From contig CAISEP010000006.1 of assembly GCA_903884425.1 (NCBI GenBank), forward strand, positions 1-64,000: a DNA stretch of 64,000 nt, given 5' to 3'. Made by a program: the position numbers and the translations under genes. Positions 33,008 to 41,934 of the stretch are shown here, in pieces. This DNA is from an uncultured Caulobacterales bacterium (lineage in GTDB: Bacteria; Pseudomonadota; Alphaproteobacteria; Caulobacterales; Caulobacteraceae). The notes beneath the pieces were generated by a model. It was not told where the DNA came from. It ran no database searches and saw only the letters and a program-made list of their open reading frames with translations. The stretch's first letter is position 1, and each line of letters starts with the position of its first letter.

Positions 33008-34300
33008 ATGATCGCCACAGTGGGCGCTGTCGCTGTCATCATCCTGGTGCTGCTCACCGTCTCGGCCCTGTTCTCCGCCGCCGAGACCGCCATGACCGGG
33101 GCCAGCCGGGCCAGGATGTACCAGCTGGAGCGGGAGGGGGACCGGTCCGCCGCCCGGGTCAACCGGCTGATCGGCCGGCAGGAGCGGATGATCGGGGCCC
33201 TGCTGCTGGGCAACAGCCTGATCAACATCCTGTCCTCCGCCCTCGTCACCGACGTACTGGAGCACAAGCTGCCGCAGCCCTGGGGGGTGATCGTCTCCAC
33301 CGGGGTCATGACCGTGCTGGTGCTGGTCTATGCGGAGGTGCTGCCCAAGACCCTGGCCATCGGCCGCCCGGACGACGTGGCCCGGGTCCTGTCCTGGCCG
33401 ACGGCGGTGGCCGTCTATGTGTTCGGTCCGCTGATCGCGGCCATCCAGTGGGCCATCGTGCGCCTGCTGGCCCTGGCGGGTTTCGAGGTGTCGCCTGAGG
33501 CCGACGCCTTCGCGGCCCAGGTGGAGATCCGCGGGGCCATCGAATACCACCACGACGAGGGCCTGGTGGAGGACCGGGACCGGCGGATGCTGGGCGGGGT
33601 GCTGGACCTGTCCGACATGGACGTGACCCAGATCATGGTCCACCGGAAGAACATCGTCATGCTGGACGCCGATCTCCCCGCCCGGGACCTGGTGGCAGAG
33701 GCGCTGGAGGCCCCCTTCACCCGGCTGCCCCTCTATCGCGGCGACCCGGAGAACATCATCGGCGTCCTGCATGCCCGGGACCTGGCCCGCGCCATCGCCG
33801 CCTGCGACGGGGACATGGCGGTGCTGGACATCGTCGCCGTGGCCAAGGACCCCTGGTTCATCCCCGACACCACCAACCTCAAGGACCAGCTGCAGGCCTT
33901 CCTGAAGCGCAAGAACCACTTCGCCCTGACCGTGGACGAGTACGGGGCGCTCATGGGCCTCGTCACCCTCGAGGACATCCTCGAGGAGATCGTCGGCGAG
34001 ATCGAGGACGAGCACGACTCCGCGGTGGAGGGGGTTCGCCGCCAGCCGGACGGATCGGTGAACGTGGACGGGTCGGTGACCATCCGCGACCTGAACCGGG
34101 CGCTGGACTGGGACCTGCCGGACGACGACTGGGTCACCGTGGCGGGGCTGGTGATCCACGAGGCCCAGACCATCCCGGAGCCGGGACAGACCTTCATCTT
34201 TCACGGCCACCGGTTCCAGGTGCTGCGCCGTCAGCGCAACCAGATCACCGCCGTCCGGGTCTCGCCGCCCCTGGTCGGGGTGGATGCCGGGGCGTCCTGA
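33008..34300 (+). CDS. CorC/HlyC-family membrane protein (DUF21-CBS-CorC_HlyC)
   Basis: A 430-aa protein. The N-terminal DUF21/CNNM membrane domain (about residues 1-185) contains LFSAAETAMTGASRARMYQL and VYAEVLPKTLAI. Two CBS domains follow (TQIMVHRKNIVML and LVTLEDILEEIVGEIEDEHD). The C-terminal transporter-associated domain includes DLNRALDWDLPDDDWVTVAG. The family exports or regulates divalent cations such as Mg2+ or Co2+ and has also been called hemolysin-like. It is a single gene, with the next gene convergent and 6 bp away. No haemolytic role is implied. Confidence 0.9.
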   Translation: MIATVGAVAVIILVLLTVSALFSAAETAMTGASRARMYQLEREGDRSAARVNRLIGRQERMIGALLLGNSLINILSSALVTDVLEHKLPQPWGVIVSTGVMTVLVLVYAEVLPKTLAIGRPDDVARVLSWPTAVAVYVFGPLIAAIQWAIVRLLALAGFEVSPEADAFAAQVEIRGAIEYHHDEGLVEDRDRRMLGGVLDLSDMDVTQIMVHRKNIVMLDADLPARDLVAEALEAPFTRLPLYRGDPENIIGVLHARDLARAIAACDGDMAVLDIVAVAKDPWFIPDTTNLKDQLQAFLKRKNHFALTVDEYGALMGLVTLEDILEEIVGEIEDEHDSAVEGVRRQPDGSVNVDGSVTIRDLNRALDWDLPDDDWVTVAGLVIHEAQTIPEPGQTFIFHGHRFQVLRRQRNQITAVRVSPPLVGVDAGAS

Positions 34301-34306
34301 CGCGGC

Positions 34307-34570
34307 TCAGGCGCGTCCCATGGCCCCGTGCAGCCGGGCGAGCGCCGTTTCCAGCATGTCCATGGCGGCGGCCTCGCCCCGGGTGCGCTCCAGCTCCGCC
34401 ACCCGGCCGATGATGCGGACCAGCAGGGTGCAGTCCGCCGGGTGCAGGCGTTCGGCAATCGCGGTCAGTGCCGCCATCTCCGCGGAGGCGGGCAGCAGGG
34501 GCGGGGCCTGAGGGGCCGGGTCCGGCACCGTCGGCCGGGTCGGGCGGGTGATGTGAGCCGTGGATGCCAT
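34307..34570 (-). CDS. Small helical protein of unknown function
   Basis: An 87-aa product (ATG 34570, AGGGG just upstream and GGGAG further up). The first 30 residues are Pro/Thr-rich. The rest is predicted helical, with LTAIAERLHPADCTLLVRII and AAAMDMLETALARLHGAMG. It has no membrane segment and no motif that I recognise. It converges on the CorC-type gene with a 6-bp gap. It may be a real small protein because the reading frame and codon usage continue cleanly, but no function is assigned. Confidence 0.45.
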   Translation of the reverse strand: MASTAHITRPTRPTVPDPAPQAPPLLPASAEMAALTAIAERLHPADCTLLVRIIGRVAELERTRGEAAAMDMLETALARLHGAMGRA

Positions 34571-34737
34571 TGCCCCTGTCTCCCCCGGGCGGTGCCGCGA
34601 CACCTCGTGCATCCGCATCCTCGCCCGATCGAGGGCAAGACGCCGCCCGGGCGCGCGCACCCCAGGGAGGATGCGGCACGCACGCTCATTCCGGAAGCTC
34701 AAAATGGGGTGAAGGGACGGCGATGCGTCCCCGGCGA

Positions 34738-35163
34738 TCAGGGGCGGTTCTTGGGATCCAGCGCGGCGGCCTCGGCCGGGGTCAGCAGGCGGATCGAATC
34801 GATGAAGCAGCCCTCGTTGAAGCCGCCGGAATCCTGGACGCTGAGATCGAGGTCGATGGGCGCGCAGACCTCGTCGCTGCCCCGCACCCGGGTGACGAGG
34901 TGGGTGGAGGGCGACTTCAGCATGGTGCATTCGTGGGCCAGGCCGATCTTCCAGATGTCCCGTACGCCGACGCGGATGTAGAGCGTCTTGGCATCCGGCG
35001 CGCGCCAGCCGTTCCAGTCATTGATCCGGAAGCACTGGTGCGGCGCGGCGGCCGGAGCCGGGGCCGCAGCGGGTGCCGCCGCCGGTGCAGGGTCGGCCAG
35101 CGCCAGAGGGGCGGCGGCGGCCAGTCCGAGGGCGGCGAGGGTGGCAGTGACGGCAAGGCGCAT
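34738..35163 (-). CDS. DUF6491 family secreted protein
   Basis: A 141-aa exported protein. The signal peptide MRLAVTATLAALGLAAAAPL is followed by an Ala/Pro linker. The domain starting at QCFRINDWNGWRAPDAKTLY has the DUF6491 pattern: Cys-Phe-Arg at its start, NDWNGWRAPD, then VGVRDIWKIGLAHEC with a second Cys. These Cys could form a disulphide in the periplasm. The family is common in Caulobacterales and sphingomonads and has no known function. ATG 35163 is preceded by AGGAAG seven bases upstream. Confidence 0.75.
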   Translation of the reverse strand: MRLAVTATLAALGLAAAAPLALADPAPAAAPAAAPAPAAAPHQCFRINDWNGWRAPDAKTLYIRVGVRDIWKIGLAHECTMLKSPSTHLVTRVRGSDEVCAPIDLDLSVQDSGGFNEGCFIDSIRLLTPAEAAALDPKNRP

Positions 35164-35349
35164 GACGGTTCTTCCTGGATCGAGAGGGTGGGCGATCACG
35201 TCTGCCCCAGTGACGCAGCCCATGGCGGTGCAGCATCCATCGCGGACCCGGTGCCGTCAATCTCGGGGTGCCGCTACGGCGCCGTTGCAAGTGTCACGCG
35301 CGCCGGTCAGTCTGCCGGAAACGACACAGGATCCGGGAAGGAAGACCCC

Positions 35350-36465
35350 ATGGCGCTGACCGCTGGCGACGACTACCCCCTTCATCAGACCCCGGAGCCG
35401 ATCGCGTTCTCGGGCACGGACCGGAACTTCTACGACCGGTATTTCTTCAACGGCTATGCCGAGCTTGCGGACACGGACCGGTCGGAACTGATGTTCGCCG
35501 CGGCCTTCGGGGTCTATCCGAACTTGAACATCGCCGATGCGTCCTTCGTGTTCGTCCGCGACGGGGTGCAGACGGCGGTGCATGCCTCCCGCTGGCTGAA
35601 CATGGAGCGGATGGACCTGACCGTCGGCCCGATCCGTATCGAGGTGGTCAAGCCCCTGCAGGTGCTGCGGCTGATCGTCGACGCCCCGGAGCAGGGGCTG
35701 AAGGCGGAGCTGACCTTCACCGGCCGGTCCTTCCCCATCGAGGAGCCGCGGTTCATGCGGCGCATCGGGCCGCGGGCCTTCATGGACTATACCCGCCTGA
35801 CCCAGAACGGCCGCTATACGGGCTGGATCGAGCTGGACGGGCGTCGTCAGTCGGTGGACGGCTTCGTCGGCACCCGGGACCGGTCCTGGGGCGTGCGGCC
35901 GGTAGGCACGCGGGACCCGCAGGAGATCGTTCCTCCGGCCCCGCAGCAGTTCTTCTGGCTGTGGTCCCCCTGCAATTTCGAGAGCGGCAGCTTCTTCTTC
36001 CACACCAATGACGACGGGGCCGGCCTGCCGTGGAACCGCCGGGCGGTCTGGGCACCGGACGCCACCGGTGCCACGGATTTCGAGGCGGAGGTGTCCAGCG
36101 CTCTCGTCTGGCAGTCCGGGACCCGCCATGCCGCCTCGGCCGTGGTCCGGATCGCCGATGCCCGGGGCGACATGACCCTGACCTTCGAGCCGGGCCTGAA
36201 GTTCTACATGGTGGGCCTGGGCTATGGTCACCCCAAGTGGGGCCACGGCATGGCCCACGGGGAGCTGAGCGTGGAGCGGGAGGACCTGAAGCTGTCCGAG
36301 GTGGACGACCGCCTGCCGCAGTTCCTGCACATCCAGGCCCTGTCGAAGGTGACCTTCCAGGGGCCGGGCGGCATGACCGCCGTCGGTCGCGGCGTGCTGG
36401 AGCAGCTGGCCATCGGCCCCCATGCCCCGTCCGGCTTCACCCAGCTGCTGGACTACGCGCCCTGA
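35350..36465 (+). CDS. Beta-rich protein, possibly AttH/CrtC-like lipocalin fold; function unknown
   Basis: A 371-aa protein without signal peptide. The segment DGFVGTRDRSWGVRPVG resembles the conserved block (HRDHSWGxR) of AttH/CrtC-like calycin proteins. The pattern of short strands with aromatic residues (FFWLWSPCNFESGSFFFHTN) also suits a double lipocalin fold. Such proteins bind or modify hydrophobic molecules, which would fit the neighbouring oxidative gene island, but this is a weak inference. ATG 35350 has AAGGAAG upstream. It converges on the OPT transporter gene. Confidence 0.5.
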   Translation: MALTAGDDYPLHQTPEPIAFSGTDRNFYDRYFFNGYAELADTDRSELMFAAAFGVYPNLNIADASFVFVRDGVQTAVHASRWLNMERMDLTVGPIRIEVVKPLQVLRLIVDAPEQGLKAELTFTGRSFPIEEPRFMRRIGPRAFMDYTRLTQNGRYTGWIELDGRRQSVDGFVGTRDRSWGVRPVGTRDPQEIVPPAPQQFFWLWSPCNFESGSFFFHTNDDGAGLPWNRRAVWAPDATGATDFEAEVSSALVWQSGTRHAASAVVRIADARGDMTLTFEPGLKFYMVGLGYGHPKWGHGMAHGELSVEREDLKLSEVDDRLPQFLHIQALSKVTFQGPGGMTAVGRGVLEQLAIGPHAPSGFTQLLDYAP

Positions 36466-36499
36466 TCGAAAGGGGGCCTGATCGACGGGACCCTGGCGA

Positions 36500-38521
36500 T
36501 CAGGCCTTGCGGGCCAGGCTGCGGACCCAGCCATAGAGGCCGAAGCCTCCCGCCAGGAACATCACCACCGCCAGGGGCATGGCATAGGCGTCGAAGCCGT
36601 CGCCCACGAGGCCGATGGGATAGTCGCTGTCCGTCACCTTGATCGCGCCGGTCTTGGCCAGCGCGATGGCGCCTGCGATGGCGACGCTGAACAGGCTCTC
36701 GCCCACGATCAGGCCCGACGCCAGGATGACGCCCAGGCGCTTGGCCATGGCCCCGTTCGGGCCCTTTTCCACCCATCCGTCATAGACCCATCCGGCAATG
36801 GCCCCGACCACGACGGTGGAGATGGTGCCGGACGGCAGGTAGATGCCCAGCGCCACCGCCAGGGGCGGCAGGCGCAGCCACTTCAGCGCACCGGCGATCT
36901 CGTCCAGCACGATCAGGCCGATGCCGAGGGCAAAGCCCGTGCCCAGCATGCCCCAGTCGGGCTGGCCGCCCAGCAGCTGCTTGGCCAGGGTCGAGATCAG
37001 CACGGCCTGGGGCGCGGCCAGGGCGTGCTTGCCCGCATTGGCGACCCCGGTGAAGCCGTAGGCCTGGTTCAGCAGGTCGAGGATCGGCGGGATGACGAGG
37101 GATCCGGCGATCACGCCGAACACCAGGGCCACCTGCTGGCGCCAGGGGGTCGCCCCCACCAGCTGGCCGGTCTTCAGGTCCTGCAGGTTGTCGTTGGAGA
37201 TGGTCGCCACGGTGAACACCACCGCGGTGAGGAACAGGGCCAGCGCGATCAGGGCCTGCACGCCCTGGGGGCCGACCAGGGGCTTGATGGCCACGGCCAG
37301 CAGGGCGGAGGCCGCCACCACGCCCAGGATGCCGAGGCCCGAGACGGGACTGTTGGACGAGCCGATCAGGCCGGCCATGTAGCCGCACACCGCCGCCACC
37401 AGGAAGCCGACCACCACCACGAACACCAGTCCGCCCAGGACGATGGGCACGGCCAGGGATTCCAGCGGTCCCCCGGCAATGAAGCTGTAGATCAGCGCCG
37501 CGAGGGGCACGAGGCAGGCGAGGGAGATCAGGGCGACCCAGCCGATGGGGATGTCCTGCTCGGTGATGTCCAGCACCGCCCCGACCTTGCGCTGGCGGGC
37601 GGCGGCGAAGGCGGACATCAGGCCGGACCACACCGGCACGGCCAGCTTGGCCAGCGTCCAGAGGGAGGCGGCGGCGATGCAGCCCGCCCCGATGAAGCGG
37701 ACCTGGTGCTTCCAGACGGACAGGGCAAAGGCGGCGGCATCCCCCGGCGTGGCCGGGGCCAGGGCCGTCAGGATCGGCGTCAGCACGCCCCAGGCGATGA
37801 CCAGGCCGATGCCCATGGCCATGCCCACCGAAATGCCCACCAGATGCCCGGCACCCAGCAGGGCGAACTGTAGGTTGAAGCCAAGGCCCGTCGCCCCGGC
37901 CCCGGCGCGGAAGTATTTCGCGGCCTCTCCGGCGAACAGGCGGGTGGCGACCAGCATGGCATAGGCGGCCGAGGCGATGGAGCCCCACAGCACGGCGGCG
38001 AGCCCTGCCTTGCCCTCCGCGGCGGCGGCGGACGCCGTCTCCCGCGAGCCGACGCCGACCTTCAGCACCTCGGCCGCGGCCACGCCTTCGGGATAGGGCA
38101 GGTCGGACTGGGTCACCAGCGCCCGGCGCAGGGGAATGGAGTACATGACCCCCAGCACCCCGCCGACGGCGCACACGGCGAAGGACTGCCAGAACGGGAA
38201 TCCGGTCCACCAGCCGATCATCAGCAGTCCCGGCAGGACGAAGATGATCGACGACAGGGTCCCGGCGGCGGAGGCCACGGTCTGGACGATGTTGTTCTCG
38301 TAGATGGTGGAGTTCCGGAAGCCCCGCAGCACCGCCATGGAGATGACGGCGGCCGGGATGGAGGAGGCAAAGGTCAGGCCCGCCTGCAGCCCCAGATAGA
38401 CATTGGCGGCGGTGAACAAGACCGTGATCAGGGCCCCGAGGATGACCCCGCGCACGGTAAGCTCGATCCGCCGGGACGGGGTCGAAGTCCCGCTGGGCTG
38501 CGCCGTTGAGCTGTCTGTCAC
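36500..38521 (-). CDS. OPT-family oligopeptide transporter
   Basis: A 673-aa membrane protein with roughly 14-16 hydrophobic segments. The N-terminal block LTVRGVILGALITVLFTAAN then VYLGLQAGLTFASSIPAAVI is the OPT signature, as are FRNSTIYENNIVQTVASAAG and DLPYPEGVAAAEVLKVG. The family imports oligopeptides or metal-chelating peptides by proton symport. GTG 38521 is chosen because GAGG stands six bases upstream; an in-frame TTG at 38548 is a weaker alternative. It could take up peptides released by the secreted S9 peptidases encoded nearby. Confidence 0.88.
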   Translation of the reverse strand: MTDSSTAQPSGTSTPSRRIELTVRGVILGALITVLFTAANVYLGLQAGLTFASSIPAAVISMAVLRGFRNSTIYENNIVQTVASAAGTLSSIIFVLPGLLMIGWWTGFPFWQSFAVCAVGGVLGVMYSIPLRRALVTQSDLPYPEGVAAAEVLKVGVGSRETASAAAAEGKAGLAAVLWGSIASAAYAMLVATRLFAGEAAKYFRAGAGATGLGFNLQFALLGAGHLVGISVGMAMGIGLVIAWGVLTPILTALAPATPGDAAAFALSVWKHQVRFIGAGCIAAASLWTLAKLAVPVWSGLMSAFAAARQRKVGAVLDITEQDIPIGWVALISLACLVPLAALIYSFIAGGPLESLAVPIVLGGLVFVVVVGFLVAAVCGYMAGLIGSSNSPVSGLGILGVVAASALLAVAIKPLVGPQGVQALIALALFLTAVVFTVATISNDNLQDLKTGQLVGATPWRQQVALVFGVIAGSLVIPPILDLLNQAYGFTGVANAGKHALAAPQAVLISTLAKQLLGGQPDWGMLGTGFALGIGLIVLDEIAGALKWLRLPPLAVALGIYLPSGTISTVVVGAIAGWVYDGWVEKGPNGAMAKRLGVILASGLIVGESLFSVAIAGAIALAKTGAIKVTDSDYPIGLVGDGFDAYAMPLAVVMFLAGGFGLYGWVRSLARKA

Positions 38522-38631
38522 CTGTCGCCTCGAACACACTTGTTGCAACTGAGACTAAACGGCATTTCACCATTCCGGGGGAAAGTCCAGCCGGGCGAGG
38601 GGGGCGGGAGGTCGACGGGACGGCCTGTGAG

Positions 38632-39519
38632 CTATTGGCGCACCGCCTTCAGACCGGCCCGGGCCAGCAGGACCTGGACGCTGTCGGGACCGGCGAGATG
38701 GGCGGCGCCGACGGCGACGAAGATCACGCCGGGCTGCTGCATCCGCTCCAGGAGGCGTTTGGCGAACAGGCGGTTGCGACCCGCCAGGAGCCTTTGGTAG
38801 AGGGCGGGCGTCATGTCCTTGGCCTCGAGCCGGGCGATCTCGCGGTCATCGCCCCGTTCCCAGGCCGCCTCGAGCTCGTCCAGCTCCGCCAGGGCCGTGT
38901 CATAGTCGTCGATGGACTGGTGCAGCATGTCCATCTGCTCCGCCTCGGACATGTCGGACAGGTAGTGCAGCTGGCCTTCGGAGGTCTCGAAACCCATCAC
39001 CGGCAGGCCCCGGCGGACCGCCGCGGCCTTCAGCAGCCGGTCCACCCCCGCCGCCGGATCATATCCGGCCTTCTGCATGGGAAACAGGGACAGGGTCACC
39101 GCCGCGAGCCAGGGCCGCAGGGGGTCGAGGGCCGTGGGCGGCGCGCCGATGCCGGACAGGATCGCGGCCAGCCGCTTCTGCCGCGCCGGGTCCAGCCGGG
39201 AGGTCAGGGTGTGGGCCGGGTCGGTGCCCAGGCTGCGGACCGTGGCCTGCATGGCCGCCGCATCGTCCAGATCGGTGATCTCCAGCCAGAGCTCCCGGCT
39301 TTCCCCGAGGGCTGCCTCCACCTTGGGCGTGTCCCAGACGGTGGTGGGCTTCAACAGGTGGACACTGCCGTAGAGGTAGGCGGTGGATGGGCCGTTGGTG
39401 ACCTTCCACAGGGCCGGTTCCGCGGCCACGGGCCCGGCCGCCAGGGTCAGGGCGGCCGCCACCGCCAGCCACAGCCGACGGCGGGGAGACGGGGACGAGC
39501 GGCGCGGGGGACATGTCAT
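38632..39519 (-). CDS. TraB/GumN family secreted protein
   Basis: A 295-aa protein with a signal peptide (RRRLWLAVAAALTLAAGPVA, then AEP). The TraB/GumN hallmarks are AYLYGSVHLLKP near the start of the mature protein and the terminal GVIFVAVGAAHLAGPDSVQVL. These two GxxH blocks form the Tiki-like metalloprotease core, so peptidase activity is possible. The gene is the last of a leftward set: its ATG overlaps the stop of the XRE regulator gene (ATGA). A sugar-polymer role, as the name GumN suggests, is unproven. Confidence 0.85.
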   Translation of the reverse strand: MTCPPRRSSPSPRRRLWLAVAAALTLAAGPVAAEPALWKVTNGPSTAYLYGSVHLLKPTTVWDTPKVEAALGESRELWLEITDLDDAAAMQATVRSLGTDPAHTLTSRLDPARQKRLAAILSGIGAPPTALDPLRPWLAAVTLSLFPMQKAGYDPAAGVDRLLKAAAVRRGLPVMGFETSEGQLHYLSDMSEAEQMDMLHQSIDDYDTALAELDELEAAWERGDDREIARLEAKDMTPALYQRLLAGRNRLFAKRLLERMQQPGVIFVAVGAAHLAGPDSVQVLLARAGLKAVRQ

Positions 39520-39719
39520 CGGATCTCGTCCTCGTCGGAGAAAATGGTTTCGATGGGCAGGGCGAACAGCCGGGCCACCTTGAAGGCCAGCTGCAGGGAC
39601 GGCGTGTATTTGCCGGTCTCTATGGCATTGATCGCCTGACGGGACACGGCAAGACGCTCGGCCAGGTCGGCCTGGCTCCAGCCTCGTTCGGCGCGCAGGA
39701 CGCGGAGCTTGCTCTTCAC
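39516..39719 (-). CDS. Small XRE-family transcriptional regulator
   Basis: A 67-aa protein that is almost only a helix-turn-helix domain: KLRVLRAERGWSQADLAERL, AVSRQAINAIETGKYTPSLQ, then LAFKVARLFALPIETIF. This is the short YozG-like type usually encoded beside a small membrane protein. GTG 39719 is chosen because it sits 4 bp after the upstream stop and gives the family's normal 66-70 aa length. It probably controls its own operon; a candidate operator lies at 40210-40227. Confidence 0.85.
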   Translation of the reverse strand: MKSKLRVLRAERGWSQADLAERLAVSRQAINAIETGKYTPSLQLAFKVARLFALPIETIFSDEDEIR

Positions 39720-39723
39720 GGCA

Positions 39724-40152
39724 TCAGCGCTTCGAGAGCCACCACACGGTCCAGCCCACGCCATAGACGGCGACCTGGATCAGCAGGCATGCGACCACGC
39801 CCGCAGCGAACGCCCCGTTGACGGTCATGGTGGGGATCAGGGCGGCCAGATGCGCCGGGGTCTCCCGGGTGGCATAGACGGCCAGCCCTCCGGCCACGGC
39901 GCTTCCGGCGGAGCCGCCCCAGTACCAGGCGCTCTGGTGCGCGGCGCGGGCGACCTCGTCCATCCGCCGCCAGAGGGGGATGACGGCGGCGCAGGCCAGC
40001 AGGCACGCGGCGGTGGCACCGACGGCGGCCGCCGCGGGTGGGATCAGGGCGGGATGCTGCCGCTCCAGCCCCCCGACGGTGGAACCGATGACGGCAGAGA
40101 CCGCCAGCAGTCCGGCGAACAGCCAGGCGGGATTTGCGGCGCGGGATGTCAT
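39724..40152 (-). CDS. Four-helix membrane protein paired with XRE regulator
   Basis: A 142-aa integral membrane protein with four hydrophobic segments (AWLFAGLLAVSAVIGSTVGG, IPPAAAAVGATAACLLACAA, YWGGSAGSAVAGGLAVYA and FAAGVVACLLIQVAVYGVGW). The cytoplasmic loop MDEVARAAHQSAWYWGGSAG is the most distinctive part and recurs in proteins next to short XRE regulators. Function is unknown; it might sense membrane state for the regulator. It is the first gene of the leftward set membrane protein / XRE / TraB. Confidence 0.7.
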   Translation of the reverse strand: MTSRAANPAWLFAGLLAVSAVIGSTVGGLERQHPALIPPAAAAVGATAACLLACAAVIPLWRRMDEVARAAHQSAWYWGGSAGSAVAGGLAVYATRETPAHLAALIPTMTVNGAFAAGVVACLLIQVAVYGVGWTVWWLSKR

Positions 40153-40209
40153 GGGGCGGAGCCTTTGCGTGGTCAGTGAGCAGCTGAAGCCAGGCTAGTG
40201 GAGGTCATG

Positions 40210-40227
40210 TGTAAGGTCAACATTACA
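40210..40227. promoter_or_regulatory. Candidate operator upstream of the membrane protein/XRE set
   Basis: TGTAA (40210-40214) and TTACA (40223-40227) form an inverted repeat with an 8-base spacer, 58 bp upstream of the membrane protein start. The surrounding bases 40205-40245 are AT-rich compared with the genome. XRE regulators bind such short palindromes, so self-control of the set is plausible. No other use is indicated. Confidence 0.4.
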
Positions 40228-40294
40228 TTTTGTCTATAAAGCATGACATGACGCCACTGGACCTCGGGCGGTGTCCCGGGGCATAAGCCGCGCC

Positions 40295-41302
40295 ATGACC
40301 TCTGTTTCCTCCACTGGCGGCTTCCGCATCGGCGATGTGGAGATCGGATCCCGGGTGCTGATCGCCCCCATGACCGGTGTCAGCGACCTGCCGTTCCGCC
40401 GCGTGGCCTCGGCCCAGGGGGCGGCCTATGTGGCCACGGAGATGGTGGCCTGTGCGGAGCTGTCCCGCGGGCGGCCGGACGTGGTGCGCCGGGCCGCGGT
40501 GGGGGAGGGGCTTCCCCTGACGGTGATCCAGCTGGTCGGGCGGGACCCGGTCCACATCGCCGCGGGGGCCCGGATGGCCGAGGCGGCCGGGGTCGACCTC
40601 ATCGACCTGAACATGGGCTGCCCGGCCAAGGAGGTGACGGGCGTCCAGTCCGGTGCCGCCCTGATGCGCGATCTCGACCAGGCCCTGCGGATCATCGAGG
40701 GGGCCGTGGCGGCCACCTCCCGGCCCGTGACCCTGAAGATGCGTCTGGGCTGGGATGACACCAGCCGCAACGCCCCCGACCTGGCCCGGCGCGCGGAGGC
40801 CGCGGGGATCCAGGCCATCACCGTGCATGGCCGGACCCGCGCGCAGTTCTATTCCGGAACCGCCGACTGGGCCGCGGTGCGTGCCGTGCGCGAGGCGGTC
40901 CGGGTGCCGGTCATCGTCAATGGCGACGTCGTCGACGGGGCGTCCGCACGGCAGGCGCTGGCGGAGTCGGGCGCGGACGCGGTGATGATCGGCCGCGGCA
41001 TCTACGGTCGTCCCTGGGCGGCGGCGGCGATCAGCCGGGAGCTGCAGGCCCCCGGCCAGGATGCGGCCGAGCCGGATCGCCGGGCGCGTCTCGACCTCGT
41101 CCTCGACCACTTCCGGGAGTCCCTGCGGTTCTACGGGGACGGGCTCGGTGTCCGCATCTTCCGCAAGCACCTGGGATGGTATGTGGCGCAGGCCCCCTGG
41201 CCCGCCGGGGTCGAGGCCCGCCGCACGGCCAGGGCCGAGCTCTGCCGTCTCGACACCCCCGCTGCGGTGGAGCAGTCTCTGACCCGGCTGTGGGCGGCCT
41301 GA
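40295..41302 (+). CDS. dusB: tRNA-dihydrouridine synthase (DusB-like)
   Basis: A 335-aa FMN enzyme reducing uridine to dihydrouridine in tRNA. The FMN/substrate blocks are IGSRVLIAPMTGVSDLPFRR, the catalytic-Cys motif LNMGCPAKEVTG, MRLGWDDTSRNAPDLARRAE, the His-Arg FMN-contact segment ITVHGRTRAQFYSG, VIVNGDVVDG and VMIGRGIYGRPW. The helical C-terminal domain is present. ATG 40295 fits the family start before IGDVEIGSRV. In many bacteria dusB precedes ntrB; here it is alone and followed by a terminator. Confidence 0.92.
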   Translation: MTSVSSTGGFRIGDVEIGSRVLIAPMTGVSDLPFRRVASAQGAAYVATEMVACAELSRGRPDVVRRAAVGEGLPLTVIQLVGRDPVHIAAGARMAEAAGVDLIDLNMGCPAKEVTGVQSGAALMRDLDQALRIIEGAVAATSRPVTLKMRLGWDDTSRNAPDLARRAEAAGIQAITVHGRTRAQFYSGTADWAAVRAVREAVRVPVIVNGDVVDGASARQALAESGADAVMIGRGIYGRPWAAAAISRELQAPGQDAAEPDRRARLDLVLDHFRESLRFYGDGLGVRIFRKHLGWYVAQAPWPAGVEARRTARAELCRLDTPAAVEQSLTRLWAA

Positions 41303-41313
41303 ACGCTGTTCGG

Positions 41314-41334
41314 CCCGGTCGGACCGGGATTTTT
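41314..41334 (+). terminator. Rho-independent terminator after the dus gene
   Basis: CCCGGT (41314-41319) and ACCGGG (41323-41328) form a 6-bp stem with a 3-base loop, followed by ATTTTT (T-run 41330-41334). It lies 12 bp beyond the stop codon of the rightward tRNA-dihydrouridine synthase gene and isolates it from the molybdenum hydroxylase operon. Confidence 0.75.
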
Positions 41335-41452
41335 CAGGTCCTCGAGCGCCGGAAGTCGCATTCAACTGCCCGCTGATGGCATTTGATCACTGGAATGTCG
41401 CAGGATCACGCCTAACATAAGAGCCAACGACACGTGGGGAGAGGTTTGTTCC

Positions 41453-41920
41453 ATGTCCATCGAGCTGGAAATCAACGGGGTCAAGCGGCAGGTGGCCGCG
41501 GAAGCGGACACGCCTCTGCTGTGGGTCCTGCGGGATGAGCTGCACATGACCGGCACCAAATATGGCTGCGGGGTCGCCCAGTGCGGGGCCTGCACCGTCC
41601 ATCTCGACGGCCAGCCGGTCCGCTCCTGCCAGACGCCGGTGGGCTCCGTGGGCGCGGGCAAGATCACCACCATCGAGGGGCTGGGCGGCACCCATCCGCT
41701 GCAGGCCAGCTGGGTGAAGCACGACGTGCCCCAGTGCGGCTACTGCCAGTCCGGCCAGATCATGTCGGCGGCGGCCCTGCTGGCGGCGACGCCCAAGCCG
41801 ACGGATGCAGACATCGATGCGGCCATGTCCGGCAATCTCTGCCGCTGCGGTGCCTATCAGCGCATCCGCGCCGCCATCAAGGACGCCTCCGGCGAACTTG
41901 CCGTCACCGCCAAGGCCTGA
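41453..41920 (+). CDS. [2Fe-2S] small subunit of a molybdenum hydroxylase (IorA type)
   Basis: A 155-aa iron-sulphur protein. The plant-type [2Fe-2S] site uses the Cys of [20 protein letters not shown] and SCQTPVG. The second cluster uses [16 protein letters not shown] and [12 protein letters not shown]. It passes electrons from the molybdenum cofactor subunit. ATG 41453 has AGAGG eight bases upstream. The large-subunit gene follows after 14 bp. There is no FAD-binding middle subunit gene, which fits the two-subunit isoquinoline 1-oxidoreductase group that delivers electrons to a cytochrome or other acceptor. Confidence 0.9.
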   Translation: MSIELEINGVKRQVAAEADTPLLWVLRDELHMTGTKYGCGVAQCGACTVHLDGQPVRSCQTPVGSVGAGKITTIEGLGGTHPLQASWVKHDVPQCGYCQSGQIMSAAALLAATPKPTDADIDAAMSGNLCRCGAYQRIRAAIKDASGELAVTAKA

Positions 41921-41934
41921 GGGAGGACCCCGTC

